Below, in pieces: positions 35,223 through 47,650 of a stretch of DNA of 64,000 nt. The DNA is taken from contig JARFIW010000500.1 in NCBI GenBank assembly GCA_036346225.1, positions 4,340,001 to 4,404,000 of the forward strand, written 5' to 3'. Below the pieces are notes generated by a model. That model was not told the DNA's origin and searched no databases. It saw nothing but the letters and a program-made list of their open reading frames with translations. The stretch is from Platerodrilus igneus. Lineage: Eukaryota; Arthropoda; Insecta; Coleoptera; Lycidae. The translations under genes and the position numbers were made by a program. Numbering within the stretch: position 1 is the stretch's first letter; each line of letters starts with the position of its first letter.

Positions 35223-35700
35223 CATTGTCCGTTCGACAAGGTTTATTAATCATATTTTGTTAGTTTTGTAATTCAGATACCCACCACTCCAGGCTGTTTT
35301 GTTGAACCAGTTGGTAGTGGTTTCTTCTTTACCACTGTATGTAATTAATAAATCAAGGCAAGATATGGTGTTGTTATTTTTTCTCTATTGTGAATTGTAA
35401 ACAGGGTTAGTAGGAATTAAATTTGTTTAGCGTTTCGTCGATTTGATTTTCTGGAAGGCACATTATACAGTCTTCAACAAACCTTTTAAAAAACACTGGT
35501 GTATAGCTAAGCCGTTTTATAATTTTTTGTCCTACATCTTCTAGTTCTAGGTTAACTAATGTAGAAGATATTGGCGAGCCCATAGCAATGCCAAAAATTT
35601 TTGACTGTATATTTTATTCCCAAGCTTGAAATAAGTAGCATTTAAACACATTTTGCCAATTATACCGAAAAGTGGTAAGTTTTTGCGTTATGGAAGGTTA
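35223..35700 (-). pseudogene. PLE RT fragment, right of LINE copy B
   Basis: On the minus strand: IFGIAMGSPISSTLVNLELE (35530-35590), FKRFVEDCIMCLPENQIDET (the catalytic YVDDI block with DD changed to ED) and, after a frame change, TNWFNKTAWSGGYLNYKTN (35265-35325). This is the PLE RT core running into the region that continues at 30735. Frameshifts and the altered catalytic pair make it dead. Confidence 0.78.
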
Positions 35701-37207
35701 CTGGTCCAGTCCTTTCTGTGGCATTATATTTTTTTCTTTCAATCACTAACTCAGTTTGAGATAATTATCCATGCACAGCCTAAGTTATAATTTTATATAA
35801 TCAACTAATATGGTAATATTAAAAATCAACTTGCCTTTAATAACTGATTTGATATTTATATTTGATATTCGACTTAGCTATGAACATGAGCGTCGCCGAG
35901 TATCTGGCTGCTAGAGAACTTATACCACACTTGCTTGTGCACCTTTCATATTTTGTTATTACCTTCTATCTTGTCGATATTCAAAGGCTGTAGATATTTA
36001 ATATTACATATTTTGTAATTTTAAATACATAATTAATCACAATAGTTTCTGTCCTACTAGACCACAGAAAATTAAGAATGCATATAGTAGAGCTGGTAAC
36101 AGAGCTGTATGATTAATCAACCAATCAACCACAACAAAACGCGTAAGCCTCCATAAACTTTTTTCATTATATCAGATTTGCTTTGAAATTAACTACTATA
36201 AATATTTTATCAGAGTGGCATTAACTGATATTGACGAAAAAATAATTAGTTTTCAAATCCCGTTGTTTTTACGCTCCCCTATAAGAGCTTCAAGCTAAGC
36301 TTTATCAATAATTTACACCAATCAGATTTTAACAGGCGATGGAAGTTTGGATTTAAAATAATTATACGTTATACAGGCCTTTGTATGAGATTACGCTATA
36401 TAAATCTCATTATGACTTGTAATCACATTATAATATGTTTTTTATGGTATGTTTGGTTTCAGATATATTAAAGCGTTCAGACGTTAAGTTTACTCTTGAA
36501 CAGAGTTCAGAACCGGCCCTTATCAGTAGTTGGTCGCAACTGATTTCGTTCAATTTCTAACTCTTAATCTATCAGTAAACGCATCTACATATGTTGCATC
36601 TGCATTGGCTTCTACTTTTAATCTAGATGGTGTTAAAATCATTAGTTTTAAGGTTCATCCAGTGAGAAACACTGTGACGTATTGATATATCAGTAACGTA
36701 ACTATAATCATGGCCGAATTAACCCACTTTGGGGCCCTACATATTTTCTTTTTACCGGGTACCTTTCTCCTCCAACAAGAAATACAACACACAAAAAATA
36801 TAGAAGAAAAATCAAAATAAAACTAAATAATCTGAAAAACTATAGTAAATCTTAAATTTTTATTAATAAAAAATATATACCGCAAGCGAGATTTACTGCT
36901 TGCGTTTATTCTGGAAGAAATTTTATCCCAGATAACTGTTAACAAAATAAATTTTAAGTATTTGATTATTTGCTGTTTCTCGTGATTCTTCTTTAACAGA
37001 ACGTTAGTGAGATTTGTCTAAAGATATTTCTATAAAACTATTTCTATTTTTTTGGACCCAGAGTGAATTGTCTTAACTGCATCAGCTCTACAAGACCACC
37101 TCGTAGCACATAACTTTACTACTGTAAAATGTTTATTTTTTTCAGCAAAACCTTTTACTAAAATGTTCCTTCTATATGCGGAAGCCAAAAAAAAAGTATA
37201 AATGATT
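35701..37207 (+). other. AT-rich stretch, nothing recognised
   Basis: No frame over 60 codons and no motif. The first 100 bases may be further decayed PLE sequence on the minus strand. Confidence 0.45.
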
Positions 37208-37229
37208 CCAGTAAATTAAAAAATATAAC

Positions 37230-39950
37230 ATTAAATCCAGTCTAGACGGCCGGCCAAAGATAATCTGAGGTATATACAAAAAGAAAAAAAGAAACCATGG
37301 TTAACAAAGAATATCCTGAATTTAATAGAAGAAAGACGAAGATATAAAGATAAATCAGCCGAAACAGGAAAACAGAGATACAAAGCCATAAAATGGGAAA
37401 TTATTCGCAAATGCAGAAAAGCTAAAGAACAATGGATTGATGAAAAGTGCAAAGAGTTACAAACTAAGATGGAAGTAGGAAAGACAAATGAAGCATACAA
37501 ACTAATTAGAATCAATTTTAGGGATACAAAACCATATACCAAAAATATAAGGGACACGGGAGGGAACGTCATTATAGAAAATGTAGAGAAAGTGGGTAGA
37601 TGGCAAGAATATATAAGGAATTTATATGCAGGAGAGGAACTAACTGCATTAGAACAGGAAACAGACATTGAAACTGATGACTTGGGATATCATATACTTT
37701 GAGATGAGTTTGAATTAGTGTTAAAGGGTTTGAAAAATGGTAAGGCGCCGGGTACAGATAAGGTGCAAGCAGAAACTCTAAAAGCCGCTGGACAAGCAGT
37801 AACAGAACGTCTCTTCCAACTTGTAGGCTATATGTATGAGGCAGGCGAGATGCCCAAAGATTTCAAACGTAATATCATAGTAACTATACCAAAAAGAAAG
37901 AGGCACGGATAGATGTGAAAATTTTCGAACAATAAGGTTGACAGCACACGTTTCAAAAATATTAACTAGAATTGTACAAAAACAAATGGGAAGACGAGCT
38001 GAAAAAATACTAGAAGAAGCTCAATTTGAGCTTAGGCTAAACAGGGGAACTCGGGAGGCTATTTTGGTCTGAGAGCGATAATGGATAAAACAATAGAAAA
38101 GGGGCAAAACGTGTATATAGGGTTTGTAGATCTGGATAAAACATTCGACAATGTAAAATGGAGAAAATGTTCAAGATACTCAAAAAGATTGGAATGAGTT
38201 TCAGGGATAGACGGACAGTACATTGCTTATACAAAGAGCAAGCAGCACAATGGATTGATAAAAAGTGCAAAGAGCTACAAACTAAGACGGAAGTAGGAAA
38301 GACAGATGAAGCATACAAACTAATTAGAATGAATTTTAGGGATATAAAATTATATAGCAAAAATATAAGGGACGCGGGAGGAAACGTTATTATAGAAAAT
38401 GTAGAGAAAGTGAGTAGATGGCAAGAATATATACAGAATTTATATGCAGGAGAGGAACTAACTGCATTAGAACAGGAAACAGACATTGAAACTGATGACT
38501 TGGGATATCATATACTTAGAGATGAGTTTGAATTAGTGTTAAAGGGTTTGAAAAATGGTAAGGCGCCGGGTACAGATAAGGTGCAAGCAGAAACTCTAAA
38601 AACCGCTGGACAAGCAGTAACAGAACGTCTCTTCCAATTTGTAGGCTATATGTATGAGGCAGGCGAGATACCCAAAGATTTCAAACGCAACATCATAGTA
38701 ACTATACAAAAAAAAAAGGCGCGGATAAATGTGAAAATTTTCTAACAATAAGTTTGACAGCACACGAATCAAAAATATTAACTAGAATTGTATAAAGACG
38801 AATGAAAAAACGAGCTGAAGAAATACTAGGAAAAGACCAATTTGGGTTTAGGTGAAACAGAGGAACACAAGAAGCTACTTTAACTTTGAGAGTGATAATG
38901 GAGAAAACAATTCAAAAGGGAGAAAGCTTGTATATAGGGTTTGTAGATCTAGAAAAAGCATTCGACAATGTAAAATGGAAAAAATTGTTCAAAATACTCA
39001 AAAAGATTGGAATCAGTTATAAGAATAGGCGAATAATACAGAGCTTAAACAAAGAGCAAACAGCAGTAATAGAATTAGAGCAGGAACGTAGAGAAGTAAA
39101 CATTAGGAAAGGGGTGAGACAGGGATGTGCCTTATCCCCATTAATTTCTAACTTGTACATTGAAGAGGCAATGAATACTGTCAAATGCAGGAAGACCTTC
39201 GGAATTACTATGCAAGGACAAAAACTTGATATGCTTAGATTTGCAGATGATATATCGGTATTAGCGTCTAGCAAGGAAGAGTTAGAAACTTCTCTTAATG
39301 AAATGGAAACGGTTTTAACAGAGAGATACCTTATGAAAATTAGCAAAACTAAAACTAAAATACTAGTATGCAAAGGAGGGGAAAATAAATCAAAAACAAG
39401 AATACAAATATGTAACACGGACTTACAAGAGGTTAAGGATTTCTGCTGTCTAGGAAGCCAAATAACGCAAGATGGGAAAAGCGTAAAAAATATAAAACAA
39501 AGATTAGCTCAAGGTCGTGCTACATTTAACAAACAAGAAAAAGCAACTACTGTGTTCATAGACAACAAACATAGATACAAGGAAACCGTACAGTTGTGAA
39601 GCCTGGACAGTAGGAGAAGCGGACAATAAAAAGGAGAAGCCTTTGAAATGTGGTGCTACAGACGTATGATGAAGATATTATGGACAGACAAAGTTAAGAA
39701 CGAAGAAGTACTAAAAATGGTAGGGAAAGAAAGAAATATGTGGAAAACGGTAAAAAATAGGAGAAATAAGATGGTAAGCCATATACTACGGCATGAGGGA
39801 ATAGTGAGGAATATATTAGAAGCAGAGATAGGAAAAAACAGAACTAGAGGTAGACCTAGGTTAGACTACTGCACACAGATTTTGAAATATGTCGGATGTG
39901 ATAATTTCAGGGAAATGCGTAGGCTAGCTCAAAATAGAAATCAATAGAGG
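37230..39950 (+). pseudogene. LINE RT, copy C, with repeated middle part
   Basis: First unit: linker helix (KCRKAKEQWIDEKCKEL-like), NGKAPGTDKVQAETLKAAGQ (37735) and a decayed catalytic start (GFVDLDKTFDNVKW, 38120). The unit joins in frame (HCLYKEQAAQWIDKKCKELQ, 38222-38280) to a second copy of the linker with the same NGKAPGTDK block (38550). This unit then has the full RT core: GFVDLEKAFDNVKW (38939), KGVRQGCALSPLISNLYIEE (39110) and LRFADDISVLASS (39235), in one 237-codon frame (38886-39599). The C-terminal domain is at 39648-39947. This is the best preserved RT core of the window. Confidence 0.85.
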
Positions 39951-40472
39951 TAAGCATCCAACCAGTTCCAAGATGGATAAATTAATGACGAAAAAAGTAA
40001 CTGCACTTAAACATGATGATTAATATAAGCAACTGCAAGTATTGGTTGGGCAATATTCTCGAATAATGTTAATTGTGTGAAAGGATTTACTGGAAAACTA
40101 TTTATTCTGCAAAAGTCTAAGTGTTGTGGGATTTTGGAAGCCACAGGCTGTTTAACTCTCGTCTAGGGCATAAAATTAGAAAACAATAGAAGGGGAAACA
40201 ACCTGTATACACGCTGTGTGAGAATTTAAGGGAACTGTGTAGGCTAGCTCAAGTACGTGTTCAACCAGTTTTAAAACGGAAAGCCTAATGACGAAAAAAT
40301 AAGCGCAGATAAATATGATGATTATTAGAAACAACTACAGGTGTTGGTTGTGAAATATCTGCAACTAATGTTGACTTTGCAAAAAGATATATTGGAAAAA
40401 ATATTAAATCGGCAAATGTTCAAGTGCTGGGGGAACCTGGCAACCACAGGCTGCTTAGCCCCCTTCAGAACC

Positions 40473-40703
40473 TTACATGTAATTTTCCAATGCTCTACCC
40501 GAAGGTACTACATTGGCCAGGAAGCGAGTATTTTTACCTGGAAAATTTGTAATTTTGCCGAACTCTTGCTGTTCCAAGCAACACTCACACACGGGAGCTT
40601 TTTTTTACCTCTCATCCGAACGAGGGTGTATATTTGTGAAAAATGCTCGCCTAACATTTATCAAGCGGACCGTGTCGGGAATCGAAACCGGGATCTTGGG
40701 CAC
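40473..40703 (-). mobile_element. tRNA-derived SINE, copy 3 (in LINE copy C tail)
   Basis: 231 bp flanked by cccccttcagaacc (40459-40472) and cccccttcacaacc (40704-40717), one mismatch in 14. The tRNA-like head is at the right end, with an internal deletion in the body relative to the other copies. The target is the same word before ACTGAAT as for SINE copy 2, but in tail spacer 2. Confidence 0.88.
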
Positions 40704-41344
40704 CCCCCTTCACAACCACTGAATGTCGGAGAAATAGGGTATATAATTGTAAAACAATAGGAGACCGAAATACATCTAACAAGAAAGAACAGCGTCTATG
40801 AAGAAAGACAACAAACATAGAAGCAAGAAGAAAATTGTTGAAAGCATATGTGTGTGGAGCACAGCACAGTATGGTTATGAAATACAGGCAGTAGGAAAAG
40901 CAGACACAGAAACGGTAGCAACATTTTGGAATGCTGTACTTCAGATATATGAGGACGAAAGCATGGACAGACCAAGTTAATAACGAATAGGTTCTAGAAA
41001 TAGTAGGGGAACAATGATATCTGTGGAAAAAAATAGGAGAAATAGAAAGGCAGAATACGTTCTAAGGCATTTTTGGAGAATAGTATGGGATATATTACAA
41101 GCAGAGATAGGAAAAAGGAGGTAGATGTAGACCTAGATCAGACAGTGATAGATGCAGACTGCAAATTTCAAGGAAATGTGTAGGTTAGTTCAGAATAGGA
41201 AATAATGATGGTACGCGTCTAACCAGTTCCAGGACTGAAGACCTAGTGATGATGATATTGCCTCAAGCATGATTCACTGGCAGTTATTTATTACTAGATT
41301 TAGTGAATGTAAAGCACAAAGAATGTAATTTGTTTTACTTGCTG

Positions 41345-41800
41345 TATTATCCTAGCTTTGCCCTCTATAATTGCTAACATGCAGTTCTAATTTTGCAATA
41401 TTCTGCAAAATTTTATTTTCTAATGTTTCCCTTGGGAAAGCAAAAATGGGAATAAATTTAAAAATATACTTTATTGGTGTTCCATCTTCTAATAAGTAAT
41501 GCAATATTAAAGTTAATTGGTCTATGTGTGTTATATCAGGAGTAGAGTCAATTAGTATTGAAAGATTTTTGACAACTTTAAGGTACAAATGCTTCTAACA
41601 TTTTCTCTGTTCAATATTTGAATAAATTTATCACAAATAGTAAAGAAATATAATTCACGTTGCCTTTTTCAGCTGATCCATATTGTTCTATAGCCGATGC
41701 TAAAAACTCTTCAAATTTTGCCAAATATTCTAGAACTTCAATGTAATTATCGGTATGGCATTGTGACATTCCCTTGGAAATAATAATAATCACATTTTAT
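41345..41800 (-). pseudogene. hAT transposase fragment (DUF4371 part)
   Basis: Minus strand: HTDNYIEVLEYLAKFEEFLA (41611-41793), then after a frame change ILIDSTPDITHIDQLTLILH and NKILQNIAKLELHVSNYRGQ (41352-41588). This is the same part as 3230-3703 of the first hAT but a different copy. No ends were recognised. Confidence 0.75.
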
Positions 41801-42480
41801 TCTAGTAATTTCTGTATAAGTAAAGTCCGCCAATAGGAATGAGTTATTCCCTTCAGGAAATATAAGTTTTAGGTTTTTATCAATTCTAATTTAAAAAAGA
41901 ATTATTTGGCATCATATTCCATTCATAGTCAAAGGTTATAAAAATTTACATGTCAGTTTGTTAAAAAGGTTAGGCGTGATGTCATCTTGGCAATTAAAAT
42001 AGTTTGCTAAAAAGCATAAATAGAGATAGCAACATTAAACGAAATTCCATTTTAAACCATCCGTCCTAAGGTTACCGAAAAGGCTTCGTGTAGTTTAAAA
42101 AGACAGTTTCCTAGTTAAAAAAAAGACTCCGTTTATTATATCCCGATTCTCAACAGATCAGTTCTGTAGGGTAAATATCTTGAGTAAAAGGTCGCGATCG
42201 AAGCCAAGTGGTTTTTGATGATCGGATAATCCCCTACTAAGTGGTCTAAATCCTCTTTTTTGGAACGGATTGGTCCCCAATGGTTCAACCCCTGAGTGGA
42301 AATTAAGTAGAGATGTCCAAACATTAACGGAGGTGAAGGAAACATCTCTTAATGGTCATTTAAAAATCAAATCTATGAGAAAAAACTGATACTATACAAG
42401 TGAAAAGGTTAGTACCATAATGTATTATTGACTAACATACCTAGAAGTGCATCCGCGAGTAGTTTTAACTTTTAGTTTGT
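41801..42480 (+). other. No feature recognised
   Basis: The 69-codon minus-strand frame at 42136-42345 has no motif I recognise. Confidence 0.45.
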
Positions 42481-43137
42481 AGATTTCCGTTACGACATTG
42501 ATATGGATTTAAAAAATAATTTATGAAGTTTAATGGATACATTTATGATAAGAAGAGAAAAGGGCAATGAACAAGTTAGTGGTAAATCATTGTTGTAAAA
42601 TTTTTTTGAGACATTTGTGCTTGTTCATTTACTTAAGTGGGTTGGTTAGATTACATAAGAATTTGGTATGAAATTTTTTTTTTGTGAGTGGATAATTTAA
42701 ATTTTTTATGGGCTCGAATTCCTTGAATGTATTTGATCAGATACGTTTGGCCACGAAGTAAGAAACATTATTAAAATTATCCATGCTCATTCCTAAAAAA
42801 ATTTGTATATTGCATGATATGTGAAATATTAATTATAAAGAGAGGTTTTAAGGTAGTTATAAAATATTTTTTCGACTTAAGATGTGCTGACGATACTGGA
42901 CCTTATTTGTAGATTTTAATGATTGTATATAGGGTATTATTTTTTGGATAATGTGTGTTAAAGCAAGATATGCGTGGATGCAACAATTACTATTTGAAGG
43001 ATTGCTTGTTAATGAATATTTGATGTCATTATAAGCTCGATGTTGGATTATCGTTGTTTCATTTAAACCGAGCTGGCAAGGTAATTCAGCGATTTTCAAG
43101 CTATAATTCAAAGCACTTTTATTGTCGCCCAACGTCT
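42480..43137 (-). repeat. Dispersed repeat with 91-codon frame, partner of 26.56 kb
   Basis: Minus-strand frame 42857-43132 begins GDNKSALNYSLKIAELPCQL and ends YRQHILSRKNIL. The same amino-acid pattern is visible, broken, in the other copy, so a protein was once encoded. I do not recognise it. The right edge lies just before a (TA)n array. Confidence 0.55.
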
Positions 43138-43165
43138 GTGTACATCATTCACTATTATCCACAGT

Positions 43166-43217
<52 letters not shown>
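43166..43217. repeat. (TA)n microsatellite, left of PLE palindrome
   Basis: TA repeats with one taaa interruption. Abuts the PLE end. Confidence 0.95.
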
Positions 43218-43221
<4 letters not shown>

Positions 43222-43329
43222 AACTCTATTTTATTGACCAGGAATCTATGTTTAATATGAAGATGAAATTAATGTGTTGGGATGTTTTTGGTCATAAATA
43301 AAACAACTGTCAAATAATCATTCGTTTTG

Positions 43330-43375
43330 AACTTGACGTTTCGATCTATTATTCAGATCTTAATCATAAGCTATA
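43330..43375 (-). ncRNA. Hammerhead-like core in PLE end, G lost
   Basis: Minus strand: CTTATGA (G5 of CTGATGA replaced by T), spacer, GATCT...AGATC stem, GAAA, CGTCAAG. The inverted copy at 46875-46922 has the same change, so the family may have lost or altered the motif. Catalysis is unlikely. Confidence 0.4.
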
Positions 43376-43630
43376 AGTTAGGTAATTAGAAACTAAACAA
43401 TACATATATCAAAACTTACATAAAACTTGATTATTGTTAAAATTTAGGGCTAGTGTAAAATAATTTTAAATGACATAAAGCAAAACTTGAGTGACAGAAT
43501 TAAAATTGTTTTGTGTATGCAATTTTGATGTTACAGAAACTAAGCTTATTTAAGTACAATGATTTTGGATATAAATATTATAAAAATAAAAGAATGTATA
43601 AATATTGTCCATTAAATAACAGCACTACAA

Positions 43631-46015
43631 TTAATGTTTATACAGATCGGAGTAAACAACACTTAAGTTATTTAAGTCTTGTTTGTTGTTGATGCACTTT
43701 TTTCTTTTGTATATGAAATGATTCAAGTAATAACCGTTTTTGTAATTTTGTTCTATTTCTAAAATTTTGGTATCTTTGAGCGAAGGTGTGTGTTTGGTAG
43801 AATGTATATGTGTTGAGAAAGCACAGTTGTTCTTTCCCAATTTTGCATCACTGCGGTGTTGAGTTAATCTGTACTTTAACCACTGACCCGTTTGACCAAT
43901 GTAGGAGTGGTTGCATATACATTGAATCTTATATACAACGTTACTGCACATTTCGGTGTTTGTTTTATCTTTAAGGGGCGAAAAAGATTTTGATTGTCTT
44001 CACATAGTAGTATGCGATGCCTATATTTGGTTTTTTTAAAATTCTAGTAAGTTGTGGAGTTAGTTTTTCAATATACGGAAGCTTGTTGTAGACCAGTTCT
44101 TGTTTTGTTTTTTGTTGTGATAAAATGTTGGTATTTAATAATTTGTTAACAATTTGAATGGGATAACCATTACTGATAAAAACTTGTTTTAATTCTTTAA
44201 TGTTGTTATTTAGAAAAATTGGATTGCTTATTTTTGTAATTCGATTTTTTAGTGCTAAGATGGTATTTACCTTGTGTTTATTGCTGTGACTGGAGTTGTA
44301 GTTAATGTATCTATCAGAATTTGTAGGTTTTTTATAGTAGTTAAAAATCAAACTGTTGTTTTCTGATCGAATAATCAATGTATCAAGAAATGGAATTTTT
44401 CTGTCTTCTTCTTTTTTCAAATTGAATTTTAGATGTTCATTAAAGTTATTGAAGTGTTCAAGAGTGGTTTCAACTTGATTTTGTGGTACAGAGCAAACTA
44501 TGTCGTCTACATACTTAGCTAAAAATGTAACTTGAAATGGAAGGTTAGGAATGATTTTGTCCAAAAGTAGATCCATGACAATCTGGGCTAAGATTGGTGA
44601 GAGAGGTGAACCCATAGGCGTGCCATAAAGTTGTAAATAGATAGTTTTTCATATGTAAAGTATGTGTTGTTGAATATTAGATTTAGAGTACTAATGAACA
44701 TTTTTCTGAAAATTTGCAGTGAGGTTGAATTTTGTTCCATTGTTCTGATATAATTTGTATTGTTAATTCTTTAGGTATGTTGGTAAACAAAGATACAACA
44801 TCAAGGGATATAAGAATGTGGTCTTCTGGTAATCGAAAATTGTTATACGTATCTACAAAAGTAAAGCTATCCTTGATATTGTAGCCTTCAAGAGGAAATG
44901 AGTGTTTCAGAATTTCTGCACAGAAATGAGCAATGCTATAAGTAGGAGTATTAATGGATGAAATAATTGGTCTTAAAGATAGTGTTGGTTTGTGAATTTT
45001 GGTGAACCATAATACTTTCCTGGACTTGAACTGTTGTTGATTAGTGCTTTTTTGGGTTGTTGATATGATATCTTTTTTATGAAGCATGTTAATGTGTTCA
45101 TTTACATTTTTTTGGATTTTAGTGGTTGGATCTTTTGTTAAGATTTTATAAGTTTCTGTGTCAGATAATAAATCAAGTGATTTTTGTTTGTAATCTTCTG
45201 ATTTCATTATGACAGTAACTTCGCCTTTGTCTGCCTTGACTACCAATAATTCCTTGTGGTTTTGAGAAACTTTTTACTTTGTAGAAAGTTTTGTTTATAA
45301 AACTGTTGTTATTGTTATTGATTGGATTTTTAAAAATTGGTGATGATGTTTGTAACTTTGGCACGTGTAATGTTTTTCTCTTCTCGTGTAGTATCTTTAA
45401 AATTATCTATGATAGTTTCAACATCTGCTAAGAGTCTTCCTATGTGAATATCACCACTATTCATCTTTAAATTAAATTTAGGTCCTAATGATAGTAAGTA
45501 TTTTATATCATCTGGTATGGTGACATTACTAAGATTGATTAGCCATTTTTCATTGTTAATGAACAATTGAGAACTTTCCATTTGCTTGTACATAAGTTGG
45601 TTAAATTTTTTAATTAATGTTCTTTTATTTTGTATAAAGATTTTTTTGAAGGATACGTTTTGATAAATAGAAAATTCATGTAATATATGTGGAGGTAAGG
45701 ATTCTTTAAGGTAATCCTTTAATATACTGGTGGCAATTTTTAATGAATTCAATTTGATATATGTAATTTTGATTTCGAAATTAAGTATAGTTATATCAAA
45801 ATTGTGAAATTTTCGTTTGATCTTATTAGTCATCCACTCACTGTTGTTTCGTAAGAGATGTAATGCTTGATGGTTGGATGATGTTATATGAGTAGGAAGA
45901 ACTCCTTCTTTTCGACATTTTTCTAAGAATATTCTTCTGTTACTTAGTTTTGCTGCTTTTTTAGTATTGTGTGCCCAAGTCTTTAGTTTCTGAACTACGT
46001 TTGTACCATAAGCAA
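43631..46015 (-). pseudogene. PLE protein: RT and GIY-YIG endonuclease, few breaks
   Basis: On the minus strand the N-terminal part (WIAYGTNVVQKLKTWAHNTK near 46010, TNKIKRKFHNFDITILNFEI at 45830) is helical. RT: VVKADKGEVTVIMKSEDY (45240), LWFTKIHKPTLSLRPIISS (45010), HILISLDVVSLFTNIP (44820), GSPLSPILAQIVMDL (44610), FLAKYVDDIVCSVP with the DD pair (44520) and IPFLDTLIIRSE (44400). The GIY-YIG nuclease follows: VVYKIQCICNHSYIGQTGQW (43940) with KYRLTQHRSDAKLG. Frame changes lie near 45250-45330, 44650 and 43965. This is the best preserved PLE here and probably young. Family role: one protein that reverse transcribes and cuts the target. Confidence 0.9.
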
Positions 46016-46986
46016 TCCAATTTTTCTAAATAACAACATTAAAGAATTAAAACAAGTTTTTATCAGTAATGGTTATCCCATTCAAATTGTTAACAAATTA
46101 TTAAATACCAACATTTTATCACAACAAAAAACAAAACAAGAACTGGTCTACAACAAGTTTCCGTATATTGAAAAACTAACTCCACAACTTACTAGAATTT
46201 TAAAAAAACCAAATATAGGCATCGCATACTACTATGTGAAGTCAATCAAAATCTTTTTCGCCCTTAAAGATAAAACAAACACCGAAATGTGTAGTAACGT
46301 TGTATATAAGATTCAATGTATATGCAACCACTCCTACATTGGTCAAACGGGTCAGTGGTTAAAGTACAGATTAACTCAACACCGCAGTGATGCAAAATTG
46401 GGAAAGAACAACTGTGCTTTCTCAACACATATACATTCTACCAAACACACACCTTCGCTCAAAGATACCAAAATTTTAGAAATAGAACAAAATTACAAAA
46501 AACGGTTATTACTTGAATCATTTCATATACAAAAAGAAAAAAAGTGCATCAACAACAAACAAGACTTAAATAACTTAAGTGTTGTTTACTCCGATCTGTA
46601 TAAACATTAATTGTAGTGCTGTTATTTAATGGACAATATTTATACATTCTTTTTATTTTTATAATATTTATATCCAAAATCATTGTACTTAAATAAGCTT
46701 AGTTTCTGTAACATCAAAATTGCATACACAAAACAATTGTAATTCTGTCACTCAAGTTTTGCTTTATGTCATTTAAAATTATTTTACACTAGCCCTAAAT
46801 TTTAACAATAATCAAGTTTTATGTAAGTTTTGATATATGTATTGTTTAGTTTCTAATTACCTAACTTTTAGCTTATGATTAAGATCTGAATAATAGATCG
46901 AAACGTCAAGTTCAAAACGAATGATTATTTGACAGTTGTTTTATTTATGACCAAAAACATACCAACACATTAATTTCATCTTCATA
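46011..46986 (+). repeat. Inverted partial PLE copy (right palindrome arm)
   Basis: Reverse complement of 43232-44235 with only scattered differences, from ccaatttttctaaataacaa (RT C-terminal part) through GIY-YIG to the PLE end. A 124-codon frame at 46236-46610 covers the endonuclease. Two small A insertions near 46500-46545 shift the frame relative to the other arm and back. Confidence 0.9.
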
Positions 46987-46987
46987 T

Positions 46988-46988
<1 letters not shown>

Positions 46989-47037
<49 letters not shown>
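46989..47037. repeat. (TA)n microsatellite, right of PLE palindrome
   Basis: About 24 TA units. Confidence 0.95.
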
Positions 47038-47041
<4 letters not shown>

Positions 47042-47203
47042 GTTGTTGGTTATTTTTGGGATGTTATTTGTTAAAAACATACAAAGTTACTTGATCAGTT
47101 GGTTTAATAATTGTCGTTTCGGTTGACCTTTGCAACTTTAATCATAATTCTGAAACATGCCACATGTAAACAGTCAAATACATATAAATTGCATATATAT
47201 ATT

Positions 47204-47210
<7 letters not shown>
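47038..47210 (-). mobile_element. Third PLE end between (TA)n arrays
   Basis: Minus strand: TTATGATTAAAGTTGCAAAG, then GTCAACCGAAACGACAATTA, the same plan as the PLE end at 43.33 kb (TTATGATTAA, hairpin, GAAACG). It is not part of the palindrome. A further (TA)n array follows at 47211-47243. Confidence 0.55.

Positions 47211-47243
<33 letters not shown>
47211..47243. repeat. (TA)n microsatellite
   Basis: About 16 TA units, after an AT-rich lead-in from 47192. Confidence 0.95.
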
Positions 47244-47247
<4 letters not shown>

Positions 47248-47623
47248 ATGTAATAAAAAAAGTCACAAGAGGTCATTGAAACTCAAGTTCTATAAATAAA
47301 ACCCAACCAAGTAGAAAGAATCCGGAAAAATTAAAATTTCCGAATATTCATTGTTCCACCCTGTATAATACAAGCGTACTTCTTTGTCATCAAAAAACAA
47401 AGCTCTTATTAATTATGCGATTGATTTCTCGTGTAAAGATAAAAGCAAAACAAAATATATTTCCGTGTAGACTGAAAATAAGTCACGTGTACTTTTAAAG
47501 TACTAGAAATAACTTAAATTTAAGACATTCATTCATTTATCATAAAAAGTATACTTCCCGTTGTAACAATTTTATTTTTGGTTAATAAATCCATTCATAA
47601 AAGTGCAAGAATTATAAAACACT

Positions 47624-47629
47624 TTTATT
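47624..47629 (-). terminator. Polyadenylation signal of minus-strand gene
   Basis: AATAAA on the minus strand, 22 bases after the stop codon at 47651. Confidence 0.55.
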
Positions 47630-47650
47630 AAAATAATAAGTAAAATACAT

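Larger units (their letters stand above)
37208..41253 (+). mobile_element. RTE-like LINE, copy C, chimeric
   Basis: 5'-truncated: it starts at ataacattaaatccag, inside the ORF. The segment 37431-38248 is followed by a second, related segment from 38249 that repeats the same coding part and continues to the 3' end (ends gacctagtgatgatgat). At the join, gagcaagcagc runs into acaatggattgat. A SINE lies in the tail at 40473-40703. No target duplication was found. Confidence 0.85.
43218..46015 (-). mobile_element. Penelope-like element, main copy
   Basis: Minus-strand PLE with a coding region of about 790 codons and a 3' end of about 400 bp containing a hammerhead-like core. Its distal part (43232-44235) is present again, inverted, at 46011-46986, forming a large palindrome. 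(TA)n arrays flank both outer ends, so a target duplication cannot be defined. Confidence 0.88.

Noticed and set aside
42136..42345. 69-codon minus-strand frame
   Set aside because: No recognisable domain, and no second copy seen in the window.
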